A stretch of 54,117 bases of DNA from SIAJ01 sp036266155 (GTDB taxonomy: Bacteria > Planctomycetota > Planctomycetia > Gemmatales > Gemmataceae). Below, one piece after another: positions 31,443 through 38,701 of the stretch; position 1 is the stretch's first letter, and each line of letters begins with the position of its first letter. Position numbers and translations under genes: made by a program. The stretch spans positions 1 to 54,117 of the forward strand of contig DATANR010000239.1 of assembly GCA_036266155.1 (NCBI GenBank), written 5' to 3'. The notes beneath the pieces are model-generated. The model was not told where the DNA came from and searched no databases. It was given only the letters and a program-made list of their open reading frames with translations.

Positions 31443-31958
31443 TCACTGAATGTACCCTACAGTTTGAACGATCGACCAGTAGCCTTTCGGAAGAGCATCA
31501 GTGAGTCTCTTGTGTGCCTGCTCGGCAAGCAACATGGTTGGGAATCTCAAGTCGATCTTTCCGCTTTTTAGAAGGATACCCCCTTCCGCGAGCATCGCCT
31601 TTTTCACGTCCTCCTCATTTACCTCACCTTGCCGGATCATCGGAAGCACCGCATACGGCAGGACTTGCTGCTCGACAGCCTCTTGATAGGTCACGCCGAG
31701 CGCTTGAGCAATCTTGAGATTCGATGCCTTGTAGGCCTCGATAATCATGTTGCTGCGATCTGTTGAGCTGAATGGTTTCCAAGCCTCCCACATAACCAGT
31801 ACATCGATCCTGCCCTGTGAATCCAAGGGGATCTCGAATATGATTGGTCCGTCCGGGATGGACTTTCCAGCCAGTTCCATCGCGAGTTGCTCAGCAACTT
31901 GCTTACGCTGTTCGGCAGTGATAACAGACACCTCGGCCTGACCACGAATGACCGGCAT
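31443..31958 (-). CDS. Hypothetical protein, second gene of a two-gene operon
   Basis: A 171-residue protein I do not recognise, start MPVIRGQAEVSVITAEQRKQVAEQLAMELAG. The middle reads IPDGPIIFEIPLDSQGRIDVLVMWEAWKPFSSTDRSNMIIEAY. This is a strand-rich opening with a helix, somewhat like proteins that assess input from a ligand or partner. Two later helices (VNEEDVKKAMLAEGGILLKSG and AEQAHKRLTDALP) follow. No signal peptide, no membrane segment, no familiar catalytic motif. The ATG 31958 lies 1 base after the stop of the upstream gene (31960), so the two are translationally linked. Base composition and codon use are somewhat lower in GC than neighbours, in keeping with transfer. Confidence 0.75.
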   Translation of the reverse strand: MPVIRGQAEVSVITAEQRKQVAEQLAMELAGKSIPDGPIIFEIPLDSQGRIDVLVMWEAWKPFSSTDRSNMIIEAYKASNLKIAQALGVTYQEAVEQQVLPYAVLPMIRQGEVNEEDVKKAMLAEGGILLKSGKIDLRFPTMLLAEQAHKRLTDALPKGYWSIVQTVGYIQ

Positions 31959-31959
31959 G

Positions 31960-32496
31960 TCACGCCTCCACGAGCTTTTCGTGATTGTCCTTAAACCAAG
32001 TAGCTGCCACACGCACTACGTTTAGTTGTGGTTCCGTGATGTCCACAACCTTGTACCGCAGTTCGGGTCGCCAGTAATTGTAGATCGCGATCGCCCTGTT
32101 GATAGCTTCCCTCAATCGCTGAGCGTCGGGAACTGCCAGTTCCCCGGATGCCGACCGTTGCCACTCTAAGAACCTGGCCCACCCTATTAGGGGATGGGGA
32201 TCGCCGTTCATCAAGAACTCTCCTGACGCCAGTCGTAACTGTCTCGCCTGAACCATTCGGCGATGGCGCGTGTCACGATCGATCGCGTCATTTGGCTTGA
32301 AGCCGGCGCTCCGGTAGTACGCGGCCGACAACCACATCTCCGCGCTGTAACCATAGAAGTACAAGGCAGCCAAACGACGCGGTTGGGGCCGCATGCGTAA
32401 CACCTCGGCTGTCGTGTATCGATGCTCAGCGGCCCTTTCGAGCCGTGCGACCGTATCTGGAGACAGCCTCTCGGCAAGGGGCAAATTATCGCGCAT
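31960..32496 (-). CDS. Hypothetical HEPN-like helical protein, first gene of a two-gene operon
   Basis: A 178-residue protein. The helix RRLAALYFYGYSAEMWLSAAYYRSAGFKPNDAID resembles the core helix of HEPN-fold proteins (an aromatic, G-Y-x-A-E-x-x-L pattern). The assignment is weak, as no R-x4-6-H nuclease motif is clear; RHRRM is the nearest. Remaining helices are charged, and there is no signal peptide. The start is ATG 32496. It precedes the 171-residue partner by 1 base. About 130-190 bases upstream lies a spaced array of GCCGGTCA motifs. Confidence 0.7.
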   Translation of the reverse strand: MRDNLPLAERLSPDTVARLERAAEHRYTTAEVLRMRPQPRRLAALYFYGYSAEMWLSAAYYRSAGFKPNDAIDRDTRHRRMVQARQLRLASGEFLMNGDPHPLIGWARFLEWQRSASGELAVPDAQRLREAINRAIAIYNYWRPELRYKVVDITEPQLNVVRVAATWFKDNHEKLVEA

Positions 32497-32621
32497 ACCG
32501 GCCTACCCTTTGACGCTCCAAAAGCACATTCCGGCTACAGGCTGAACTAGATCGTACTACCCGGCATCGAAAAAGCAGGCTGCGGACTGGGACTTGTTCC
32601 ATTGGCCGAACTGGTGAGCAT

Positions 32622-32681
32622 GCTGACCGGTGCCGGTCAGCACGTGCACTCGCCGGTCAACCAAATTTGCCGCGCCGGTCA
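32622..32681. promoter_or_regulatory. Array of GCCGGTCA motifs, candidate operators
   Basis: The sequence GCTGACCGG-TG-CCGGTCAGC forms a 9+2+9 palindrome at 32622-32641. Further GCCGGTCA copies follow at 32652 and 32674, 20 and 22 bases from the first copy at 32632. That spacing is about two helical turns. The array lies 126-185 bases upstream of the two-gene operon start at 32496 and could be its operator. No bound protein is known. Confidence 0.4.
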
Positions 32682-32770
32682 GCGGATCACCGTCCCATTC
32701 CACGCCGACCGACGAACGCCGTCAACGTTTTTCATCGCGTGTGTCAAATGGACCAGGCTTCGTTTACCAG

Positions 32771-32945
32771 TTAGAGGCTATCCCCTAGCTCGAAGTCCTC
32801 TTTCTTCGTGCCGAGGTACTGGTTTCCGGCCCCGGTGTGGAACTGGTCCTGCCCGGCCCCGCCGATCAGGTTCACTTTTCCGTCGACATTCACGCCGTTG
32901 CCCGACGAGCTGCTGATGTCGAGCGTGTCGCTGCCGCATGGGGAC
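32771..32945 (-). pseudogene. C-terminal fragment of an RTX/planctomycete secreted protein
   Basis: The minus frame reads DTLDISSSSGNGVNVDGKVNLIGGAGQDQFHTGAGNQYLG and ends KKEDFELGDSL at a stop at 32771. The GGAGQDxFxTGAGN element is like calcium-binding nonapeptide repeats of RTX-type proteins, common as tails in large planctomycete secreted proteins. Only some 55 residues remain; upstream the frame becomes Arg-rich and unlike protein. It may belong to the same lost gene family as the calpain fragment on the other side of the two-gene operon. Confidence 0.5.
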
Positions 32946-33318
32946 CGCGGTGGTTTGGCCGGATCGCCGGGAAATCCAGCGGCCCGCCGACGCATCCGAG
33001 AGCGGCGGCACGAAGAGATTGCGGTTTCGACGCCGACCGGACATTAACTGATGTGGTTTTCAGAAGTGTCGTGCACACAGTGAGTTGCGGTGATGGCAAA
33101 GAGACGGGAGACATCAATTTGAGTGACTTAAGTGTCATGGCACTATGTTCATATTATTTGTTTTCCCGGCAATTTGACCAACACCGCCATCGCCGCGTGT
33201 TTGATGCATTGACCGCCTTCCATGATCGTAGCCAGTTCAACCCTGGCCGCTCCGACTGACCGACAGTTATAAGATTCTCTAAGATGTCAGTGACTGATCG
33301 CGGCACCTCTGGAGTCTT

Positions 33319-34572
33319 TTGTTGATCGCTGAGCTGACTGAACCCGCGCCTCCCTCCGGGTTCCGCGCCCTGAACCTCATCCCCCCGCTCAACGAGTCGC
33401 TTGCACGCGCCGGGTATTCTGAACCCAGTCCAATCCAGTCGGCCGTCATTCCCGTCGCCCTGACGGGGAAGGACGTCATTGGCCAGGCCCAGACCGGCAC
33501 CGGCAAGACGGCTGCTTTCTTGTTGCCGTTCATGAACCGCTGGCGCGGCGGCGACCCCAGCAAGCCGCAGGCGCTCGTGATGGCGCCGACGCGCGAGCTG
33601 GCGATGCAGGTCGCTGAAGAAGCTGAGAAGCTGGCGCCGAGCCGGCATTTCAAGACCGTCCCTGTGTACGGCGGCCAGCGCTTCGGTGGACAACTCGCCA
33701 AGCTCAAGGCCGGCTGCACGCTGATCGTCGGCACTCCCGGCCGCGTGCTCGACCACTTGGCCCGTGGGACCATCACGCTCGAAAAGGTTCGCTATGTCGT
33801 GCTCGACGAGGCCGACCGGATGCTTGACATCGGTTTTCGGCCGCAGATCGAGCGGATCATGCGCCGCCTGCCGCAAGGCCGGCAAACGCTGATGATGTCG
33901 GCCACGTTGCCCGCCGACGTGATGAAGCTGAAAGACCGCTACATGATCGAGCCGGAGCACATCTCCGTGACGCCGGCGGTGGTGACCGTAGAAAAGATCG
34001 ACCAGAAGTACATCACCGTCGACGAAGAGAAGAAGACGGAACTGCTTTTGAAGGTTCTCGACCGCGAGAAGCCGGAACAAACGCTGATCTTCGTCGAGCG
34101 GAAGCGCAGCGCCGATCGCCTCTATCGCAGCATCAAGGCGAAGCACGTAAAGGCCGCGGCCATTCACGGCGACCTGCCGCAACCGCAGCGCGAGCGGATC
34201 ATGGCCGCTTATCGCGAGGGCAAGATCACGGTGCTGATCGCTACAGATGTGATGAGCCGGGGCATCGACGTGTCAGGCATCTCGCACATCATCAATTACG
34301 ATCTGCCCAACGACTTGGAAAACTACGTCCACCGCATTGGCCGCACGGGGCGTATGGGCGCCAATGGCATCGCCATTTCGTTCGTCACACCCGAACAAGG
34401 TGAAGTGCTGACCGCCATCGAGCACATGATCAATCGCGAAATTCCCAGCGATCGCATCGAGGGTTACGAAGCGTTCACGCCGCGCGTGAAGCCAGCGAAA
34501 GGTAGCGAGCCGGCCAAGCCGGCCGCCAAGGTCTTTGGTCGCGGACGACGGCAATATTCGAATCGGGTATAG
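33319..34572 (+). CDS. DEAD-box ATP-dependent RNA helicase (RhlE-like)
   Basis: A 417-residue helicase with all core motifs: Q motif (GYSEPSPIQSAVIP), motif I AQTGTGKT, Ia PTRELAMQ, Ib TPGRVLDHL, II VLDEADRML, III SAT, IV IFVERKRSADRL, V ATDVMSRGIDV and VI HRIGRTGRMG. The C-terminal tail is short and basic (GRGRRQYSNRV), suited to RNA binding. The start is probably TTG (33319 or 33322), given GGAG at 33311-33314 and no ATG near. It unwinds RNA structure, probably in ribosome assembly or RNA turnover. It converges on ung with 3 bases between stops. Confidence 0.93.
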   Translation: MLIAELTEPAPPSGFRALNLIPPLNESLARAGYSEPSPIQSAVIPVALTGKDVIGQAQTGTGKTAAFLLPFMNRWRGGDPSKPQALVMAPTRELAMQVAEEAEKLAPSRHFKTVPVYGGQRFGGQLAKLKAGCTLIVGTPGRVLDHLARGTITLEKVRYVVLDEADRMLDIGFRPQIERIMRRLPQGRQTLMMSATLPADVMKLKDRYMIEPEHISVTPAVVTVEKIDQKYITVDEEKKTELLLKVLDREKPEQTLIFVERKRSADRLYRSIKAKHVKAAAIHGDLPQPQRERIMAAYREGKITVLIATDVMSRGIDVSGISHIINYDLPNDLENYVHRIGRTGRMGANGIAISFVTPEQGEVLTAIEHMINREIPSDRIEGYEAFTPRVKPAKGSEPAKPAAKVFGRGRRQYSNRV

Positions 34573-34575
34573 CGG

Positions 34576-35310
34576 CTACTTGTGCAGGTCCCAGTCGATC
34601 GGCGCGTGCCCATTTTTCTTGAGCGCGTCGTTGATCTTCGAATACGGCTTGCTGCCAAAGAAGCCGTTCGCCGCCGACAGCGGGGACGGGTGAGCCGACT
34701 GCACGATAGTGTGTCGATCGGTGTCGATCAGCTTCAACTTCTTCTGGGCGTACGCGCCCCAAAGCACGAACACGACAGGCTCTGCTTTGTCGTTCACCGC
34801 CCGGATCACGGCATCGGTGAACGTTTCCCAACCTTTTCCCTTATGTGAGTTCGGCTCGCCGGCGCGCACGGTCAGCACTGCGTTGAGCATGAGCATCCCC
34901 TGAGCAGCCCAACGGGCTAGGTAGCCCGTCTTCGCCGGCGGGATGCCGAGGTCATCCTGCAACTCCTTGTACATGTTCCGCAGCGACGCCGGGATCGTGA
35001 CGCCCGGCTTCACGGAGAAACAAAGACCGTGCGCCTGCCCTTCGCCGGGGTAAGGGTCCTGGCCGAGCAAGAAGACATGCACATCCTCGAATGGCGTAAG
35101 CTGGAAGGCGGTGTAGACCTCGTCCGCCGGCGGGTAGATCGTGTGTTCCTCGCGTTCCTTCGCGACGAACGCTTGCAACTCGGCCCAGTAGGATCTGTTG
35201 AATTCGTTGGCCAACACACGCTGCCAGGAAGCGGGGATGTTCGGGACTGCAACCGCTTCACCAGCGGGTTCGTCGAAAAGCGATGGTTGTGAATCGTTCT
35301 TGCGCGGCAT
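34576..35310 (-). CDS. ung: Uracil-DNA glycosylase, family 1
   Basis: A 244-residue Ung. Catalytic motif GQDPYPGEGQAHGL is near residue 78 (Asp as the base activator); the common form is GQDPYHGPGQAHG, so His is replaced by Pro and Pro by Glu here. Other blocks: KTGYLARWAAQGMLMLNAVLTV, VLWGAYAQKK and HPSPLSAANGF with the DNA-intercalation region. It removes uracil from DNA in base excision repair. ATG 35310 is preferred; the ten-residue extension to 35340 lies in a palindromic repeat. The His to Pro change lies next to, not at, the catalytic Asp, so activity is probably kept. Confidence 0.93.
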   Translation of the reverse strand: MPRKNDSQPSLFDEPAGEAVAVPNIPASWQRVLANEFNRSYWAELQAFVAKEREEHTIYPPADEVYTAFQLTPFEDVHVFLLGQDPYPGEGQAHGLCFSVKPGVTIPASLRNMYKELQDDLGIPPAKTGYLARWAAQGMLMLNAVLTVRAGEPNSHKGKGWETFTDAVIRAVNDKAEPVVFVLWGAYAQKKLKLIDTDRHTIVQSAHPSPLSAANGFFGSKPYSKINDALKKNGHAPIDWDLHK

Positions 35311-35323
35311 ATCGGTCTCGGAT

Positions 35324-35380
35324 GTAGGACAGGTTTCCAACCTGTCCCGATTGACTGGACAGGTTGGAAACCTGTCCTAC
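35324..35380. repeat. Nested palindromic repeat between ung and the quinone oxidoreductase gene
   Basis: A 24-base arm (35324-35347) beginning GTAGGACAGGTTTCC is matched exactly by its complement at 35357-35380 around a 9-base centre. Each arm is itself palindromic: GGACAGGTT against AACCTGTCC with 3 bases between. Up to four stems can therefore form. The stop codon of the oxidoreductase (35377-35379) lies inside the right arm. Elements of this wording look like dispersed REP-type units; copy number elsewhere cannot be judged here. Confidence 0.8.
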
Positions 35381-36375
35381 TGGGGCGTCAAGACGATCTT
35401 GCCCGCCAATGTTCCCGCTCCTTTCAGCGTGTTCTCTTCCTGCAGTTGATGGGCCGCCGCCGTCTCGCTGAGCTTCATCCGGCGCGCGATATTCGGCTTC
35501 AATTTGCCGGCAACAAGCCAGCGATTGATGTCGTCCGCACACTTGCGCTGCTCGTCAGCCGACATGTTGAACATGGCAAAGCCGAAGAGGCTGAGGCACT
35601 TGACGTAGAACGGCCCGTGCGGAAAGGGCGGCCGTGCGACACGGCCAGCCATCACGACAGCTCGGCCACGCGGTCGGAGGCCGTCGACGATCTTGTCATA
35701 GTCGGGCTCGCGTAGCGTTTCGTACCAGACGTGCAAGCCAGCGCCGCCCGTGAATTCCTTGAGCTTTGCGGCGACATCGTCGGTCTTGTAATTGATCGCC
35801 AAATCGGCGCCGAGCGCCGTTGCTTGCTTCGCCTTCTCTTCGGAGCCAACGGTCGTCGCGATCTTCGCTCCGACGGCCTTTGCCATCTGCACGACCGTCG
35901 AGCCGACGCCGCCGGTGCCGCCATTTACGAAGGCGAATTCGCCCGGCTGCAGCTTGGCGCAGCCGATTAGGCCCAGATGTGCCGTAATGCCGACCAAGGC
36001 GATAGCGGCCAGATCTTCTTCCTTCACACCGGGCGGCGACGCATAGAGGAAGTCCTCGTGAACGCACGCGTACTCGGCGAAGGTACCCTGGCGGCCGAGC
36101 AGCCCTTGGTTCGAGCCCCAGACGCGATCGCCGACCTTGAAGCCTTTGGTGCCGGGTCCGACGCGATCGACGGTGCCCGCCAGGTCGCAACCGACGATGA
36201 ATTGTTTTGGCAGCGTCATGCTGACGGCGCCGCTGCGAATGTACGTGTCGATCGGATTGACGGCGACGGCAGCGACCTTGACGCGCACTTCGCCAGACTT
36301 CGGTTCCGTATCGGGCAGGTCGCCATAACGGATGACGTCGGGGGCGCCGGTCGCTTCGATAAATGCGGCTTTCAT
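35377..36375 (-). CDS. NADPH:quinone oxidoreductase-type MDR protein (zinc-independent)
   Basis: A 332-residue medium-chain dehydrogenase/reductase. It starts MKAAFIEATGAPDVIRYGDLP at ATG 36375. VAVNPIDTYIRSG is the family block of the quinone oxidoreductase branch, and no structural zinc cysteines are seen. The cofactor motif is AFVNGGTGGVGSTVVQMAKAVGAKIATTVGS near residue 150. It probably reduces quinones or enals with NADPH. The upstream extension to 36567 would overlap a divergent gene and is rejected. Confidence 0.9.
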   Translation of the reverse strand: MKAAFIEATGAPDVIRYGDLPDTEPKSGEVRVKVAAVAVNPIDTYIRSGAVSMTLPKQFIVGCDLAGTVDRVGPGTKGFKVGDRVWGSNQGLLGRQGTFAEYACVHEDFLYASPPGVKEEDLAAIALVGITAHLGLIGCAKLQPGEFAFVNGGTGGVGSTVVQMAKAVGAKIATTVGSEEKAKQATALGADLAINYKTDDVAAKLKEFTGGAGLHVWYETLREPDYDKIVDGLRPRGRAVVMAGRVARPPFPHGPFYVKCLSLFGFAMFNMSADEQRKCADDINRWLVAGKLKPNIARRMKLSETAAAHQLQEENTLKGAGTLAGKIVLTPQ

Positions 36376-36631
36376 GGTGGCTCGTCGGGATGAGGAGGCC
36401 TCTCGGAATCGATTGTGGGCATCAGTCCGGTCAATGGCAAGAACGCGGGGACAATTGAATGCAATGCAATTCGATGCAGGGCACGGCCAAAAGGGGGTGT
36501 GGGTGTGTGCCGCCCACCATTTCGTCCGCCGACTGGTCGCCGAACCGGGGCGGTGGGTACAATTCAATATCTTTCTCGCCGCTTGGCGGGCCGATCACCA
36601 AACCCCGATTCTCTGGACCGGAGTTTCTCCC
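36376..36631. promoter_or_regulatory. Divergent promoter region with shared 16-mer
   Basis: This 256-base gap is upstream of both the quinone oxidoreductase gene (minus) and the tyrosine operon (plus). It contains AATGCAATGCAATTCG at 36458-36473, the reverse complement of the 16-mer at 11255-11270 upstream of another gene. GGAG at 36620-36623 is the ribosome binding site for ATG 36632. I cannot assign -35 and -10 boxes with confidence. Confidence 0.5.
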
Positions 36632-37576
36632 ATGAGCGCCACTCTCGCAGCACCTCCCAGCGGTCGCCGACTCATCGTGTCGGACCGAATTGAGAAGCGG
36701 CTAAACACCGGCGAATTGACCCAGTCTCAAGTTGATGCATATTCCAAGTTCCTCGACATCGCCGAACGCGAGTTGATGCAGCACCGCATCGTCCGCGGCA
36801 ACCCATACTGCGAATGGTTCCAGGCCGGCAAGGCGACCGACGACGAGTTGAAGTTCTTCGTGCAGCAATTTAGCGTCTTCAGCAATCAGTTCTTGGTTGC
36901 GGCCCTTTTGCGCGTTATCAACGCGGGCAATCTGGAGCAACAGCACGCCAGCAAACAGATTTTGCTCAATGAGCTAGGCGTGATCTACCGTAAGCCGGAC
37001 GCACCGACTGCCACAGGATCGGCCCTGAGCGAAGGCGACAAGGATCGCGAAGGCGACCCGGACCTCGTGAGCATCGAAGGCACCGTCGACGGCGGTGTGT
37101 TTCGCTTTCGCGCGGCCCACTTCGAATGGCTCCTCAAGATCGGCGAGCAGCTCGGGCTTGGCTTCAATGATCTCGGTAAACGCCGGCACGGCCGGCCGAA
37201 GACGTTGTTTTTCTGCGACGAACTGCAGCGCACCTATGGCAGCGAGGACGGTCAGTTCGCCGAGGGCGCGAGCTTCGCGGTTGAGAACTGGGCGGCGGCC
37301 GGCTTCTGGCAGCAACTCGAAGACGGGCTGATGCAGATCAAGACCGCGCGCATTCCGAAGCTGCCGCTCGCGTTCTTCACGTGGCACAACCGCGTCGAGG
37401 GCCAGCATGCGAGCCATACGCTTGAGGAACTGGAAGAGACGTATTTCTCCGAGGAATTCGATCGCGAGAAGTTCCTCGAAGGCGGCCGCCAAATTCTCGA
37501 AGGCGTCGCGGCCTTCTGGGATGGGCTCGAAGAAGATCGCAAGGCTGCATTCACGAAGATTCAGGGGCGGAAGTAA
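36632..37576 (+). CDS. Haem-oxygenase-like (PqqC/TenA-fold) putative di-iron oxidase at head of tyrosine operon
   Basis: A 314-residue protein of the haem-oxygenase-like fold, in the group annotated as iron-containing redox enzymes. The first motif NPYCEWFQAGKATDDELKFFVQQFSVFSNQFL and the block NLEQQHASKQILLNELG supply candidate Glu and His ligands. ENWAAAGFWQQLEDGL and WHNRVEGQHASHTLEELEE supply the second set. Related members include chlamydial CADD, which has been linked to p-aminobenzoate formation from tyrosine, and long-chain N-oxygenases. It starts ATG 36632, and hpd follows 3 bases after its stop. Placement suggests a step in tyrosine or hydroxyphenylpyruvate metabolism, or a shared regulatory need. 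The reaction is unknown. Confidence 0.75.
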   Translation: MSATLAAPPSGRRLIVSDRIEKRLNTGELTQSQVDAYSKFLDIAERELMQHRIVRGNPYCEWFQAGKATDDELKFFVQQFSVFSNQFLVAALLRVINAGNLEQQHASKQILLNELGVIYRKPDAPTATGSALSEGDKDREGDPDLVSIEGTVDGGVFRFRAAHFEWLLKIGEQLGLGFNDLGKRRHGRPKTLFFCDELQRTYGSEDGQFAEGASFAVENWAAAGFWQQLEDGLMQIKTARIPKLPLAFFTWHNRVEGQHASHTLEELEETYFSEEFDREKFLEGGRQILEGVAAFWDGLEEDRKAAFTKIQGRK

Positions 37577-37579
37577 GCC

Positions 37580-38692
37580 ATGGCAACCAAGAACGATCCC
37601 GTTCCGCTGCGCAAGATCGACCACGTTCGCCTGTTCGTCGGCAATGCACGACAGTCGGCGTACTTCTATCGCAACGCCTTCGGCTTCGACGTCGTCGCCT
37701 ACGCGGGCCTGGAAACCAAGGTCCGCCACGAGGCTGGCTACGTCCTCCGACAGGGCGACATCACGTTCGTGCTGATCTCGCCGCTCAGCAATCAACATCC
37801 GGATAGCCAACGGCTCGTAACCCATGGCGACGGCGTGATGGACATCGCCATCGACGTAGCGGACGTGCGGGCGACCTTCGCTGCCGCCGTCGCGCGTGGC
37901 GCCACGCCAGTCCGGCCGCCGGAAGCTCTCGAAGACGAGTTCGGCGTTTACGAGACCGCGTCGATCAAGTCCTACGGCGACACGACGCATTCATTCATCA
38001 ACCGCGATCGCTACCGCGGCGTGTTCGCGCCCGGTTTCAAGCCGATCGAGCCCGATCGCTACAATCCCGCGACGGCGCATCCGGTCGGCCTGGCGGCGAT
38101 CGATCACATCGTCGGCAACGTCGAAGAAGGCCGGATGAACGAGTGGGTCGACTTCTACCGCAAAGTACTCGGCTTCGAGCAACTCATCTCGTTCGACGAC
38201 AAAGACATTTCGACCGAATACTCAGCTCTGATGTCGAAGGTCGTGCAGAACGGCACCGGACGCATCAAGTTTCCGATCAACGAGCCGGCCAAGGGCAAGC
38301 GCAAATCGCAGATCGACGAGTATCTGACCTATTACGGTGGCCCCGGTGTCCAACATATCGCGTTGATCACCGGCGACATCATTGAATCGGTCAAGGCGAT
38401 GCGGGCGAACGACGTGTCGTTCCTACGCGTGCCGAAGTCGTATTACGACACGCTGTCCGACCGCGTTGGACCGATCAAAGAGAAGATCGACGAATTGGCC
38501 GAACTCGGCATCCTGGTCGACAAGGACGACGAAGGCTACATGCTGCAGATCTTCACGAAGCCCGTCGCCGACCGGCCGACGCTGTTCTTCGAGATCATCC
38601 AGCGGCGTGGGTCGAAGAGCTTTGGCAAGGGGAACTTCAAGGCGCTATTCGAGAGCATTGAGCGGGAACAAGCGAAGCGCGGGACGCTGTAA
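37580..38692 (+). CDS. hpd: 4-hydroxyphenylpyruvate dioxygenase
   Basis: A 370-residue non-haem Fe(II) dioxygenase of the VOC superfamily that converts 4-hydroxyphenylpyruvate to homogentisate. Two VOC halves: RKIDHVRLFVGNARQSAYFYRNAFGFD, then LAAIDHIVGNVEEGRMNEWVDFYRKVLGF. The iron ligands are His in AAIDHIVGN, His in GGPGVQHIALI and Glu in LFFEIIQRRG, all present. The KSFGKGNFKALFESIE helix near the C-terminus closes the active site. It is the second gene of the operon, 3 bases after the haem-oxygenase-like gene, and upstream of the Uma2, FAH and homogentisate dioxygenase genes. Confidence 0.95.
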   Translation: MATKNDPVPLRKIDHVRLFVGNARQSAYFYRNAFGFDVVAYAGLETKVRHEAGYVLRQGDITFVLISPLSNQHPDSQRLVTHGDGVMDIAIDVADVRATFAAAVARGATPVRPPEALEDEFGVYETASIKSYGDTTHSFINRDRYRGVFAPGFKPIEPDRYNPATAHPVGLAAIDHIVGNVEEGRMNEWVDFYRKVLGFEQLISFDDKDISTEYSALMSKVVQNGTGRIKFPINEPAKGKRKSQIDEYLTYYGGPGVQHIALITGDIIESVKAMRANDVSFLRVPKSYYDTLSDRVGPIKEKIDELAELGILVDKDDEGYMLQIFTKPVADRPTLFFEIIQRRGSKSFGKGNFKALFESIEREQAKRGTL

Positions 38693-38701
38693 GGGGAAAC
38701 G

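Larger units (their letters stand above)
32497..33318. other. Gene-poor decayed region
   Basis: This stretch of 822 bases lies between the two-gene operon and the helicase gene and holds no intact gene. It contains a GCCGGTCA motif cluster (32622-32681) and a minus-strand C-terminal protein fragment (32771-32945). Between about 33050 and 33318 I see nothing coding except the short upstream region of the helicase. Base composition is lower in GC than the surrounding genes, in keeping with decay or transfer. Confidence 0.6.
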
